Assembly (NCBI RefSeq): GCF_033118175.1
Contig: NC_083703.1
Coordinates: 82,055,001-82,119,000 of the forward strand
Direction of reading: 5' to 3'
Length of the DNA: 64,000 nt
From: Dama dama
Taxonomy: Eukaryota > Chordata > Mammalia > Artiodactyla > Cervidae
The stretch's first letter is position 1. Every line of letters begins with the position of its first letter. The translations under genes were made by a program, and so were the position numbers. Below the pieces are notes generated by a model. That model did not search any database. It worked only from the letters and a program-made list of their open reading frames with translations, and was not told the origin of the DNA. This document shows positions 52,374 to 63,495 of this stretch, in pieces.

Positions 52374-55300
52374 CAGAACTTTGTGGCTCCTAGCAAACTG
52401 CCCATTTGGCTCTCAGCTCTGTGTATGGATTGGACAGTTTTTATCTGAGCTGACCTGGTTTATTTCTGCTAGGCTCAGTACTGCCCCTGTGATCAGCTGG
52501 TCGCCTGACTAGGTCTCAGTGGCCTAGGATGCCCTCACTCCCTTATTCGGTTGATGGCAAACTGTCGAAGGGACAGACATGCTGTGTATATTCTCATCTA
52601 CAGGCTGAAACTGGGTCTCTTCCTATGATAGGCACAGGCATTCAAAATAATAAAAGGGTAAGCCTCAAAGAACAAGGGCTTTCTAAGCATCTACCTGTGC
52701 CACGTTGTGAATATTTCATTGACCAAAGGAAATCGTACAGCCTATCCAGGTTCAAGGGCTTGAGAAATAGACTCTTATTTCTTGATGGGAAGAATTATAG
52801 CATCACATTCCAAGGGATGCAAAAGGGAAGAATTAGTAGCCTCTTACACATTCTGTCACAAGTTTATTAAAAAAAAAAACAATCATTCAGAGCTTGGAAT
52901 TAGTTTTGAAGATCAGTTGGTTTAACATGTGTTACTCTGTTATCACCAAACTTCTACTCAACAGGTTGTTAAGTGAATGTGGCAGCCATGTTTTGTCTGC
53001 TTTCTTTTACTACCTTGCCTTACGTGTTGTGAGTTTGCTCACACACGTTATGTGGTCTGGATTAAGCTTGGCTATTAAGTTAAAGGAGAGTGTAGTCCCG
53101 CCACAATCCTGATCTTGCCTCCTATGTGGAGAATACCTTTTATATCAGTGATTTGTCTTGACAACTCAGCCTGATTCAAAATGCCTGCAATGCAAGATGA
53201 GCTTTGATTTTGTGTGATTCTGAATAAATATTTTAATACTTTAGAGAGATTAGAATTATTTCCAATTTTCCATAAGGTCAGAGTTTTTAATATAATTGCA
53301 TAATATCAGTTTCTCCTAAAATGTAGCCATGATGTATAATCACAGATAAAGCAAAAGTAGTTTTATTCCCAGTGCTACATTAAAATGAATTAATCTGACA
53401 ATATGAGTTTAGCACATTTGAGGATTGCAGTGTGTTATTGCTTGGTATATAATACTTGACGGGGCAGAACAATTTATTATAGCTTTAAAATAATTTAATA
53501 ATATTTTAATGAAATTCAAATAAAACCTTTGCACAGTCCTTGAAATACCTCTGCTAAAAGGAACATAGTTTTAAACCCCCTGTTTCATATTTTGTCTCTG
53601 CCACAAGATGACAGATGTCTGGAGAAGAGAACCCCTTAGTATTGTGTCCTAAACTAGAGAGTAAAGATCCTCAGTATTTCCCTTAACTAATGTTTAATCA
53701 AATAACAAAGCATTAACAACTTGGTTAGTGGTGAGATAAGTTTTGTCCTTGATTTTACTTTTTATGGCAAATTCTAAGTTAGGCACCATAAATAGCATCA
53801 CTTATTAATTTATTCAGTAAACATTATTGAGTCCATATTATGAACTCAGATGCTGTGAAAAGTCTAACAGATACCAATACGAATAATGAATAGTCTTTGT
53901 AAATATACAGCTCACATTATAGAAGTAATAAATATAATAATTAAAATCACTATTAACACATGTATCATTAACACATGTATCACTGAAAATAGATCAATGA
54001 GACTTAGGTAATCAAGTGTCTCCTAGGTGCTAGAATATAAGTCCCATGAGTGTAAATTTGTTCTCTACTCCACCTCCAGAGACCCAGAATAGTCCTTGGC
54101 ACAAAGTCGGCAGAGGGACAATATAGTCTGAATGAAGGATGCCAGGTCCTGAAGATGTAAGTTCTTACTATCAAGCAGCTTGATGGGCAAGAAGGAATGT
54201 CCACACGCCATCTTAGCAAAGAGTGATGACCGTTTTGAGAATGTTGCCCACTAGGAAACAGACTAGAAAAGTTGAAAGCTGTGATGTCATTATCCACTGG
54301 TCATTGCTAAAACCAGTGCTCAAATCCTAGCCTTCCAAGTTGTTTTAAATAAAAATACAAAGTACAATAAATAGGGCAACTTAGTCAGAAGGATTGTATA
54401 TCAAGGAATGGGGACATAGGGAATCCCCATTTAATCTGATCAATTTATGAAAACTATATCTCCCCTAAAAAAAAAAAAATTAAATAAAATTCAGTGTTAC
54501 TCAACAATGATTTCTCACCAACCACAATTTGTTTGTAGTTATTGGATTAGTCTGCAGATGCACATGAAGACTGTATTTAAATGTGATTTTAAACTGTTTC
54601 TGTTGCACGTGATACCTGAGCATACCTTTGCCTGACCGGTTTCACGCCAGAGGAAGCTAATACATGTTGTCACTTGTATAATAATTACTGCATTTATGAG
54701 ACAATTGGAGTCTCAGTCTGGTACTATTTTCTTTTCAGTGTTCAGGAATAGTGTAATTTAACTACTCATTATATATGGCTGTCATAGGAAGTATGGAAAC
54801 ATTTTGGGATAAAAATTTTCAAAATCCAGTGACTTCATGTCTCTATTAAGGTGACTCTAAAATCTTACAGCATTCACGCCAACATCTGTCTAAACCAGGA
54901 AGCGAGTCTGTTCTGGTGAGAGAGCCATGAGCATGAATGTGAGCACTCTGCTGCGGGATTCTGGGCACCTTCTTTCTTGAGTTATTGTTCTAGTGATGCC
55001 GAGTTTGCTGAGATAAAGTACCTTTGGGACTGACTGAAACCAGATGTTGTGACATCCTATCCTTTTAGTTTTTGGAGGCTATTATTTGCCTGGGTTGGCA
55101 CAATTGTTGTTGGTAAATTGAAAGTATTTATCTAGAATTTAAGTCACAAATCTGCTCAGTGATGCATATAGGAAAAACTCCCAGAGACTCGGGGTGTAGT
55201 CTGGGACAGCTGGATGTAAAAATGTCAACAGCTGTTCAGAATGCCTGACTTTAACACAGCATAAGTCCAAACAGAGCCCAAGATCATCTGTGTGTGTAAA

Positions 55301-55429
55301 AGTAACTAGCTGGCGTGAAGGGGGTAACAGGAATTATCCAGAAAATATCCACAGTGATTGACAGCTAGTATTCATTTTTTGAGACCTCTTTCGCCACTTT
55401 TTTCCTTTTGAGAAGTGATACATCTTCTT
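52374..55429. other. Long low-repeat AT-rich interval
   Basis: About 3 kb, the longest stretch here without a named repeat apart from a possible MIR scrap near 53790-53870 (TTCAGTAAACATTATTGAG) and an A-run at 54467-54479. No coding exon recognised. AT-rich words suggestive of conserved noncoding sequence occur at 53230-53560. Confidence 0.4.
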
Positions 55430-55640
55430 CGGGCTTTCCCAGGGTGGCTTAGTGGCCAAGCACCCACCTGCCAATGGAGGAGACGTGGGTTCAAGCCTTG
55501 TGTCAGGAAGATCCCATTTTGTAGGAAATGGCAACCCACTCCAGTACTCTTGCCTGGAGAATCCCAAGGACAGAGGAGCCTGGCGGGCTGCAGTCCATGG
55601 GGTCACAAAGAGTCAGGCATGACTGAGCACACATGGACAC
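55430..55640 (+). mobile_element. Bov-tA SINE, diverged
   Basis: GGGCTTTCCCAGGGTGGCTT head, GGGTTCAAGCCTTGTGTC (B box), GGCAACCCACTCCAGTACTC, CAGTCCATGGGGTCACAAAG and the TGACTGAGCACACATGG tail. Confidence 0.93.
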
Positions 55641-55935
55641 ACACACATCTTTTCAACAACAAAGGTAATCATGCCTCAGATGGTTAGAATGCTGAAGCAG
55701 AGACCTAACTGACGCTTCAGTCATTCATCCTTTGGTAAAAGCTTGAATAGCAGGTTAGGAAGCCAGGGCTGTTGACCTTTGAATAATATGGATTTGAACT
55801 GAGAGTCTACTTTTACAGATTTTTTTCAAGAATATGCTGGAAAATGGTGTGTGTGTCGGGGGGCAGATTTTCGACAATTTGAAAAACTTCACAGATGAAC
55901 CACAGAAATTGTAATTTTTCCGTTTACAGTTCCCT

Positions 55936-55986
55936 CATAATTGAGAAGACGTGACTTAGCAGCAGCAGCAGCAGCATAATTGAGAA
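55936..55986. mobile_element. Ultra-truncated SINE tail with 12-bp target-site duplication
   Basis: Only 27 bp (55948-55974), GACGTGACTTAGC followed by AGC repeats, matching the terminal tail of Bov-A-type SINEs. It is bounded by identical CATAATTGAGAA at 55936-55947 and 55975-55986. The structure is that of a retrotransposition stopped almost at once. Confidence 0.8.
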
Positions 55987-56113
55987 ATTGTGTATCAACC
56001 TGTCATCACCGATTTTTTTTTTAACACAATGATGTTCCCAACACTGTGTTATGATTATGATGGTGATTCTGTAAAATTCTGTGACATTCATTCATTCGTG
56101 TTTAGGCTAGGCT

Positions 56114-56344
56114 GTATGTATCTGTGCATGCTGAGTCACGCAGTAGTGTTTGACTCTCTGTGACCCCGTGGACCCCACCAGGCTCCTCTGTCCATGGGAT
56201 TCCTCATGGACATGGGTTGGAATGGGTTGCCATATCCTGCTCCAGGGGAATCTTCCTGACCTAGGGATTGAACCTGTGTCTTCTGTGTCCCCTGCATTGG
56301 CAGGTGGATTCTTTAACTGCTTGAGACACATCAGGAAGCCTCCA
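56114..56344 (-). mobile_element. Bov-tA SINE, antisense, with 11-bp target-site duplication
   Basis: GCATGCTGAGTCACGCAGTA tail, GGGATTCCTCATGGACATGG, AGGGATTGAACCTGTGTC (antisense B box), GCATTGGCAGGTGGATTC and CATCAGGAAGCCTCC. Flanked by perfect TAGGCTAGGCT at 56103-56113 and 56345-56355. Inserted into the Tigger-like element. Confidence 0.94.
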
Positions 56345-56715
56345 TAGGCTAGGCTACCTGAGGCAACTGTCTCAGTTATACTAGGTGATCATGAAACAAT
56401 CATGCTTCGGCTTCTTCCTTATCAATTATCATTATACCTGTAAACAAATGTGAGTTTCTTTTTCACATTGTCTTTTCATTTTTGGTGTCTAGTGTTAGTA
56501 ATACATAGAACATCTACAGTGTTTTAAATCATATATAAATTTTGATGTAGGTACTGACAGACCACTCATCTTGTAAACAGATGACATAAACTCACAGTAC
56601 AGGACGTGTAACTGTAGGTTTTCTTCCTTATGATTTTCTTAATAATATGTTCTTTTCTCTGGCTTACTTTACTGTAGGAATACAGTATCTAATGTGCATG
56701 TGCATGTGTGCATGC

Positions 56716-56930
56716 ATGCATGTGTGTGCTCAGTCGTGTCTGACTCTTTGTGACCGCATAGACTAACCTGCCGGGTTCCTCTGTGTATGGTTTTTCCCAG
56801 GCAAGAATACTGGAGTGGGTTGTCAGTTCCTCCTCCAGGGGATCTTCCTGACCCAGGGATTGAACCCATATCTCCTACGTCTCCAGCACTGCAGGGAGAG
56901 TCTTTTACCACTGAGTCATCGGAGAAGTCT
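56716..56930 (-). mobile_element. Bov-tA SINE, antisense
   Basis: TGTGTGTGCTCAGTCGTGTC tail, AGGCAAGAATACTGGAGTGG, CAGGGATTGAACCCATATC (antisense B box), GCACTGCAGGGAGAGTC and CATCGGAGAAGTCT. Second full SINE inside the Tigger-like element. Confidence 0.94.
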
Positions 56931-57104
56931 GATATATAATACATATGACATACAAAATATGCATCGACTAGGTTATCAGTAAGGCTTCTGGCCAACTGTA
57001 GGCTATTAGTAATGAAGTTTTGGGTGAGATAAAAGTTATATACAGTTTTTTGATTGTGCAGGGGTCAGGGTCCCTAATCCTTGAATGTTTCAAGGGTCAA
57101 CTGT

Positions 57105-57427
57105 ATTAATAAAAGTTCAAAAGGAAATCCAGGGTCCAAGGGATCCATGATCCAAATGATTAAAAGCTAGCAAGTTTAGCAAACCCCATCTACACTTCCT
57201 GTGCCCATAACAGGCAGTGCTAATCTATTAGACATGATTTACTACTGCCCTGAGGAGGCACACCTCTCAATCCCATCCTACACGTGCTAGCTCAGAGGGT
57301 GAGGTCTACTCACTACCCCTGGTCGAAAAGGAATTAGCTTAAGTGATTTAGTTCACTTTTCCAAAAAGACCAGAGTGTGCATCCATACAATGGCTGCCCT
57401 TGAATTTGCGTTTTGTCTTGTGTTAGC
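57105..57427. other. Unannotated DNA
   Basis: No repeat or gene recognised. Confidence 0.35.
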
Positions 57428-57641
57428 CAGGTTTCCCCAGTGGCTCAGCAGTAAAGCATCTGTCTGCCAATGCAGGAGGCAAGAGTTTGATTCCTGGGCC
57501 AGGGAACATCCCCTGGAAGAGGAAATGGCAACCCTCTCCAGCATTTTTGCCTGGAGAATCCCATGGAAAGAAGAGCCTGGCAGACTACAGTCCATGGACT
57601 GGACAGAGTCAGACACGACTGAGCACACACTCACACTCACA
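57428..57641 (+). mobile_element. Bov-tA SINE
   Basis: CAGGTTTCCCCAGTGGCTCA head, AGTTTGATTCCTGGGCC (B box), GGCAACCCTCTCCAGCATTT, GAGTCAGACACGACTGAGC and a CACACTCACACTCAC tail. Confidence 0.94.
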
Positions 57642-59599
57642 TTAGCACCAACCATGGGTGGGAGGCGGCCTTCTCAAACTCTGCTGAGGCTGTGGCCTCC
57701 AAATCAAAAGAAAGAGAATTTTCCAGTAACTCAGTGGCTCTCAACAATGGTTCTAAAAAAACAAACAAACAATGGTTCTGCCACTTTCAGAGAAATTGTG
57801 CATTTTACTGAAGTAGCTCTACTAGATTTAACTTATTCTGCTGACTTACATTACTTGGAAACGTATCTGTTTCCTATCATGTTGGATTCTATGAGCGTAG
57901 TTGAATCTCATTTATTATTTCAATAATAGGTGCTTTTATGTGTTCTGGGAATCTAAGAAGATGTTGTTCTTCTTAAAACTCCATTACCTGTGGGGAGAAT
58001 GTGTTACATTCTGGATGAGACATTCTGTTACAAGCTGGCCCCTGAGCAAATGTTTTTGCAGATTATTTACAGACAAGTAACATTTTGCTTCTTCTGTCAT
58101 TTACCAGTGAGCCTGTGACTCTGAACTGTCTGCCCTTTGTCACCATATTCATTTGTTCTTTTGTGAATTTTAATATCACCCATTTATATTCAGGTTTCTA
58201 TCTGAATGTAGCCACGTAATTTTGGGTCTTGTCAAATTCTCCTCTGTATTTCTGCTGTCACTGTTAATAATTCTTTTATTGCCATGTTATAACTTTAAAG
58301 ATTATCCATCAGCAGCAAAAGACATTTTGTTTAATATGACCTGATCTTCAAGAGCTTTCTTCACATTTTTCTTCATCTTTGGGGAAGAGTAGTATTGAAA
58401 ATGGCCAAGAGCATGCGTGAATACGTTCTGCTGTTAAACCTTGGTGGAGCGCCATGGACGCACTCTTATGGTCCTGTATAAGTTCAGAGAGAGGTTTTAT
58501 CTTAAACATAATTTTCGAGACTTCTTTTTTCCCAAATAGCCCGTGATTTGTAAATAAGTGAACATTGTTTCATATTATGCTGAACCAATGACGTTTTTTA
58601 GTTATATATATTCCATGTAAAATGTTATTTTATTAAATGCATTTATTTATTAAATATACCTCAAACAAATATGAAAATAAAATAAAAATATGATTGACAG
58701 GCTAATGTAGCATTTAAAATGTATTAACCAATATTAATGGTTGCTATTAATCAAAGTTTTCCCTGTTTTTTTCTCTTTAACATTGGCTGAAATTGGTTTG
58801 GAAACTTTATTATTAGATAGAAAACATAAAAATGTTATCCATCATATAAATGTAATATCATATACTTGATATTTTTACTATTTGGAGCATTTTGTTATTT
58901 TCTTAGTTTCTGATTTAAAATTTAGAGTAATATTTTTATTATGAAGATATCTATTTATTATAGACTCAGTAGAAAGTACAGAACAGTATGAAAAAAGAAT
59001 GAGCTGAGACTTGTTTTCTTCTTTGTGTTTTGGTACAGATGTCTTCAAGGCACTTACGTAATAAAAATTTCAGCATGCTTTGCAATCTGTTTTCTAAATC
59101 CATTTACCTCGTTTTTCTTGGTCAGTATATCTGGGTCATTCTTTCTCCTTCCTTCCTTCCCCCACCTTTTCTTGCCTTCTTCCCTCCCATTCTTTTGTGC
59201 TGATTCTGGAGGATAATATTTACCTAGAGGTATTTCTTCTATAGTTATAAAGGAGATAGATACAACTTTGGTATATGTGTGTGCATTTGTATGTATGTGG
59301 GTTTTTTTCAGAGTTTGCTCTCAAAGTTGTAGTAATTTTTGAAATATAAAATACGGATGATATTCCCTACAGTTTTTCTTTTTCTGGGATAATGGAGAAA
59401 AAAACCAGGATTATCTGTTCCTTCACTCTTAAATAACTTATCCTGTAAGTGTATCTATACTTGGCATAATAAAATAAACTGATAGAACAGAAAAGAAAGC
59501 CACAAAACATGACCACACATCTGTGAACTTTGTGTATTACACAGCCACCATTGTGGATTCCTACAGAAATAATGTGCTGTTTAGTAAATCAGGCAGAGT
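57642..59599. other. Low-repeat AT-rich interval
   Basis: About 2 kb without a named repeat. 58600-58770 is very AT-rich with homeodomain-like words. A C/T-rich run lies at 59138-59196. No exon recognised. Confidence 0.4.
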
Positions 59600-60115
59600 C
59601 AATTCTGCATAGAAACATAAAGTTGAATTTCTGCCTCATGCTAGACACAAAAATCAATTCCAGATGGATTTATTGTTTAAATGTGAAAGATAATGCTTTA
59701 ATTTTTAAAAGAAATCTTAGAAGAATATCTTAAATCATTAAAATAGGTAATTTTAAATTATAAATATGATAAAAATGAGAAATCATAAAGAAAATTTTTA
59801 TGTTGGATTATATTAAGGACTGTGTTTCACCAAAAAAAAAATATTATAAAGCTAAAAAGACAAGCCATATATGGGAAAAGATATTTTCAAGATATGTAAA
59901 CAATAAGAATTTGCATTCCAAAAATATAAGCAGCATCTACAAATCAACAACAAAAAGAAAGCATCCCACCCCATTAAAGGCATTAAAAAAGAAAATAGGA
60001 ATAGTGATATTCTCTAAGTCTTTGGTAGTCATGCACACAAATAAAATCCACAGTGAGACAGCATGTGACACATATTACAATGGCAAACATTAAACAGAGG
60101 AAACTGAGGCGATTT
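59600..60115 (+). mobile_element. Old L1 ORF2 3' region, sense, first piece
   Basis: CAAAAATCAATTCCAGATGG, GAAATCTTAGAAGAATATCT, ACTGTGTTTCACCAAAA, GCCATATATGGGAAAAGATA, TCTACAAATCAACAACAAAA and AGTGAGACAGCATGTGACAC read as diverged L1 ORF2 near its C-terminus. It resumes at 61006 after the CHR SINE. Confidence 0.7.
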
Positions 60116-60311
60116 CTTACTTTGGGAGTGCAGGTTGCCGCTGCTGCTTTGAGATACAAAGTGGTGTGGCTCAGTGAAGTTATGGACGTGTGTGTGTGAA
60201 AACTGAAAATTTCATTTCCTGCACCTGAGAGAATCTCTCCGGTGTATTCCCACGGAGACTGATGACAGCACACTTAGAGTGGAGCTTTCCTAGTCATCTC
60301 ACTTCTTTGCT

Positions 60312-61005
60312 CGTATTTGCCTGTGCTGGCTCTTGGCTGCTGCAGGGGCCCCTCCCCGGCTGTGGGTGCGGGGGCCCCTCCCCGGCTGTGGGTGCGGGGG
60401 TGCGGGGGCCCCTCCCCGGCTGTGGGTGCGGGGGCCCCTCCCCGGCTGTGGGTGCGGGGGTGTGGGGGCCCCTCCCCGGCTGGGGGTGCGGGGCGGGGGC
60501 CCCTCCCCGGCTGTGGGTGCGGGGGGCCCCTCTCTGGCTGTGGGTGCGGGGGCCCCTCTCTGGCTGTGGGTGCGGGGGCCCCTCCCCGGCTGTGGGTGCG
60601 GGGGCCCCTCTCTGGCTGTGGCTGCGGGGCCCCTCCCCGGCTGTGGGTGCGGGGGCCCCTCTCTGGCTGTGGCTGCGGGGCCCCTCCCCGGCTGTGGGTG
60701 CGGGGGCCCGCCCCTCCCCGGCTGTGGGTGCGGGGGGGTGCGGGGGCCCCTCCCCGGCTGTGGGTGCAGGCTTCTCACGTGGCGCTTCTCTTGTGGAGCA
60801 TGAGCTCTGGGGCGCACGGGCTTCAGTCATCGTGGCCCGTGCGTTCATTAGTTGTAGTTCCCAGGCTCCAGAGCACAGGCTCAGCAGTTGTGGCTAGGCG
60901 GCTTAGTTGCTCCAAAGCTTTTGGGATCTTCCCCAACCAGGGATCAAGCTCATGTCTCCTGAATCGACAGGCAGATTTTTTACCATTGAGCCACCAGGGA
61001 GGCCC
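60312..61005 (-). mobile_element. CHR SINE, antisense, carrying an internal minisatellite
   Basis: The 3' side starts near CGTATTTGCCTGTGCTGGCT at 60312. The body resumes at 60769 (GGCTTCTCACGTGGCGCTTC) and continues through CAGCAGTTGTGGCTAGGCG, CCAGGGATCAAGCTCATG (antisense B box) to GCCACCAGGGAGGCCC at 61005. About 424 bp of tandem repeat separate the two parts, in the region where other CHR copies have a G-rich GGGGGCTACTC segment. It splits an old L1. Confidence 0.85.
60345..60768. repeat. GC-rich 26-bp minisatellite, about 15 units
   Basis: Units begin GGGGCCCCTC and end GCTGTGGGTGCG or a variant. Most are 26 bp, with 25-bp forms and insertions (GGGGTGCG, GGGGTGTG, GGGCG) between some. 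Three main unit types occur: CCCCGG core with GGGTGCG end, CTCTGG core with GGGTGCG end, and CTCTGG core with GGCTGCG end. From 60575 on the last type alternates with the first. Because 26 is not a multiple of 3, all frames repeat the same peptide words on both strands, producing long but meaningless open frames. Confidence 0.95.
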
Positions 61006-61300
61006 TAAAGTAGATCTTTTTATAATAGCTAAAAATTTGGAAGCAACCCAAGTGTCCATCAGCCGTATAATGGATAATAGTAGATACACTTTTAACATTT
61101 AGACAATGGAACACCAGAAGAATGAAAGTCAATGAAAGTGAGGTGAAAGTCAAAAGCTTCCTTTTTACCCAGAGGGCTGGTGAGAGGGGAGAAATTCACA
61201 GAACACAATAATCTTGGAATATAATTCCATTTATACAAAAGATACACATGGCAAATTCATATACAATATTGTTAAAGTTATTTGTGAATGTGTTAAAACT
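61006..61300 (+). mobile_element. Old L1 ORF2 3' region, second piece
   Basis: TTTATAATAGCTAAAAATTT, GGAAGCAACCCAAGTGTCCA, TCAGCCGTATAATGG continue the L1 begun at 59.6 kb. Clear L1 reading ends near 61120, and the rest is approximate. Confidence 0.7.
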
Positions 61301-61479
61301 GTTTTTTAAAAGAAAACGTATGAGTTTAAATTGAAATGCTATATAAGAATCAGGACAGGCATTGCCTCCTAACAACAACATTTATGGAGGAACACACTGA
61401 GGGTTTCAAGCACACTGTCATTTTTTATATTTCTTAAGCATTTTGATGAGCAAATCAGTGCTAATTTTTTTCCTCTAAT

Positions 61480-61665
61480 AGTTTTATTTTTATTATTATA
61501 TTTTATTTTATTTTTTTATTAGTTGGAGGCTAATTACTTCACAACATTTCAGTGGGTTTTGTCATACATTGACATGAATCAGCCATGGAGTTACATGTAT
61601 TCCCCATTCCGATCCCCCCTCCCATCTCCCTCTCCACCCAATTCCTCTGGGTCTTCCCAGTGCTA
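61480..61665 (-). mobile_element. Ruminant L1 3' end, antisense
   Basis: An antisense A-rich tail (TTTTATTTTATTTTTTTATT), then AGTTGGAGGCTAATTACTTC, CATTGACATGAATCAGCCAT and a CCCCCTCCCATCTCCCTCTC block. Same family as 18004-18345 but less diverged. Confidence 0.8.
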
Positions 61666-61762
61666 ATTTTATTTTTAAAAATTTTGATATATATGTACTC
61701 TTTCGTATGATAGATATGCATATATATGTATGTGTATATATTTCATAGCTATGAAGTGTTGT

Positions 61763-61975
61763 GAGTGAAAGTGTTAGTCACTCGGTTGTGTCCAACTCTT
61801 TGTGAGCACATGGACTGTAGCCCGCCAAGCTCCTCTGTTAATGGAATTCTCCAGAAAAAAGTTCTGGAGTGGGCAGCTATTCCCTTCTCCAGGGTATTTT
61901 CCTGACCCAGGGATCAAACCCAGTTCTCCTGCATTGCAGGCAGATTTTTTACCGTCTGAGCCACCAGGGAAGCCC
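61763..61975 (-). mobile_element. Bov-A/Bov-tA SINE, antisense
   Basis: AGTGAAAGTGTTAGTCACTC tail, GGAATTCTCCAGAAAAAAG, AGGGATCAAACCCAGTTC (antisense B box), GCATTGCAGGCAGATTTTTT and GAGCCACCAGGGAAGCCCT. Confidence 0.94.
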
Positions 61976-62079
61976 TGAAAGATGGAAGTGTAGTATGTTC
62001 TGTAGGTTTAATTATATATGATTTTAGTGTCTTTCATGTTGGTTGATATATTTGTTTCCTTCCCCTTTTTTTGCATCAA

Positions 62080-62750
62080 GTAGCACTTTTTTTCCTACAA
62101 AATTTCCTAATATTTCACTGAATATAAATTCTAAATTGGTAATGATTCTTTGTCATCATTTGAAAATACTATTTTTGTGTCATCTGACTTCCACTATAGC
62201 CATAGAAAAGTCAGCTGTCAATCTAGTCCACTTTGTTTTGTAGGTAATTTTTTTATTCATTATGGCTATTCTTATACTTTTAATGTTTGGTGTTCTGCAG
62301 TTTTTACTACAATGGCTTAACGATTTATATCTGTCATAATATCTGGAAAATTCTAAGCAATTTTTCTTTTCATAAATTCCTTCTGTAATTCTTTGTATTT
62401 TCTTTTGTTGGACTATGGTTAACCATGTAAAATTATTTATCCTGCTTGCTTTTAACTTTTTTGCCATATTTTTCTATTGCTTTCTGGGCATCAGTAGTAT
62501 ATTTATATTTATCTTTCAATTCCCTAATTCTCTCTTCATCTGAGATACTTATGAATAACCTATGCATTTAAAAATGTTCAATTGGAATGAAATTTCCCAT
62601 TTGAGATGTATCCTATGCTTCCTTTTTAAAAAATGTATGTACAGTCAGTTTCCTTATTTCTAGTTAATATTTTTACTTGGTCTCCTGCTTCTTTAAGCAT
62701 ATGCAATGCATTTATTTTATACCCTGTATTCGATAGTTTCAGTGTCTAAT
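62080..62750 (-). mobile_element. Possible ancient L1 segment, antisense
   Basis: T-rich sequence with phrases such as TTCATAAATTCCTTCTGTAA, CTTTCTGGGCATCAGTAG and TTCTCTCTTCATCTGAGATA is reminiscent of the antisense L1 5'-side region at 29.1-29.9 kb. Too diverged to be sure. Confidence 0.35.
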
Positions 62751-63081
62751 ACATTGTGGAGCTGACACCGTTATGTGGTGCTTCTGCCTTCCTCCCTCCT
62801 TGTACCTGGTTTCCCTTTATTCTGTGATGTTCTGTATGGCCCCTTATTTGCTGGAACCTTATCTCTAGACTCCTGTGAGACTTGGTTTGAGAACCTACTA
62901 CCTAGTGAGGACTTGCCTTTGTTACTGCAGCATTTGGAGGTTCTACTACACCAAGACTGCTCGTAAAAAATTCCTGGGGTTGAAATGTTTTATATCACAC
63001 AGAATAAGTAAATTCAAACCCTAAATCCATGTAAGGGCCAACTGTAGACTGCACAGAAAGGGAAGAACAGATCTTCCCTTT

Positions 63082-63495
63082 TGGGTGGTTGTTGTTCGGT
63101 CACTAAATTGTGTCTGAGTCTTTGTTACCCCATGGACTGCAGCACACCAGTCTCCTCTGTCTCCCACTACCTCCTGGAGTTTGCTCAAATTCATGTCCAT
63201 TGAGTCAGCAATGCTATCTAACCATCCCATCATCTGTCTTCCCCTTCAATCCCCTTTTGCCTTCAGTCTTCCAGCATCAGGGTCTTTTCCAATGAGTTGG
63301 CTCTTTGCATCAGCTGGCCAAAGCATTGGAGCTTCAGCGTCAGCCCTTCCAATGAGTATGCAGGGTTGATTTCCTTTAGGATTGATTATTTTGATCTCTT
63401 TGCAGTCGAAGGGACTCTCAAGAGTCTTCTCAAACACCATAGTTCAAAAGTATCAATTCTTTGGTGTTCAGCCTTTTTTATGGTTCAACTCTCAC
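63082..63495 (-). mobile_element. BovB copy 12, 3' fragment, antisense
   Basis: GTTCGGTCACTAAATTGTGT at the 3' end through CATTGAGTCAGCAATGC, GGCCAAAGCATTGGAGCTTC, CTTTGCAGTCGAAGGGACTC to GGTTCAACTCTCAC. It is about 415 bp, 5'-truncated and more diverged than copies 4 and 6. Confidence 0.93.

Larger units (their letters stand above)
55768..57104. mobile_element. Tigger-like DNA transposon with inverted termini
   Basis: Left end CTGTTGACCTTTGAATAATA and right end ending TTTCAAGGGTCAACTGTA are terminal inverted repeats of the GTTGACCCTTGAA type. The interior (GACAATTTGAAAAACTTC, GATGAACCACAGAAATTG, GTAGGCTATTAGTAATGAAG) fits a Tigger/mariner-class non-coding remnant. Three ruminant insertions sit inside. 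No transposase frame remains. Confidence 0.7.

Noticed and set aside
57375..57926. A 183-residue frame.
   Set aside because: It crosses a Bov-tA SINE and continues into unique DNA without a domain.
60262..61102. Six overlapping long open frames on both strands (up to 261 residues) with Gly/Pro/Ala-rich repeats, collagen- or mucin-like at first glance.
   Set aside because: They follow from the 26-bp GC-rich minisatellite, whose period is not a multiple of three, so every frame repeats the same words and stops are rare. There is no signal peptide, domain or exon context.
62960..63050. Possible DNA-transposon terminus ending in AAGGGCCAACTGTA.
   Set aside because: Only about 14 bp resemble a known terminal repeat, and no matching partner end was found nearby.
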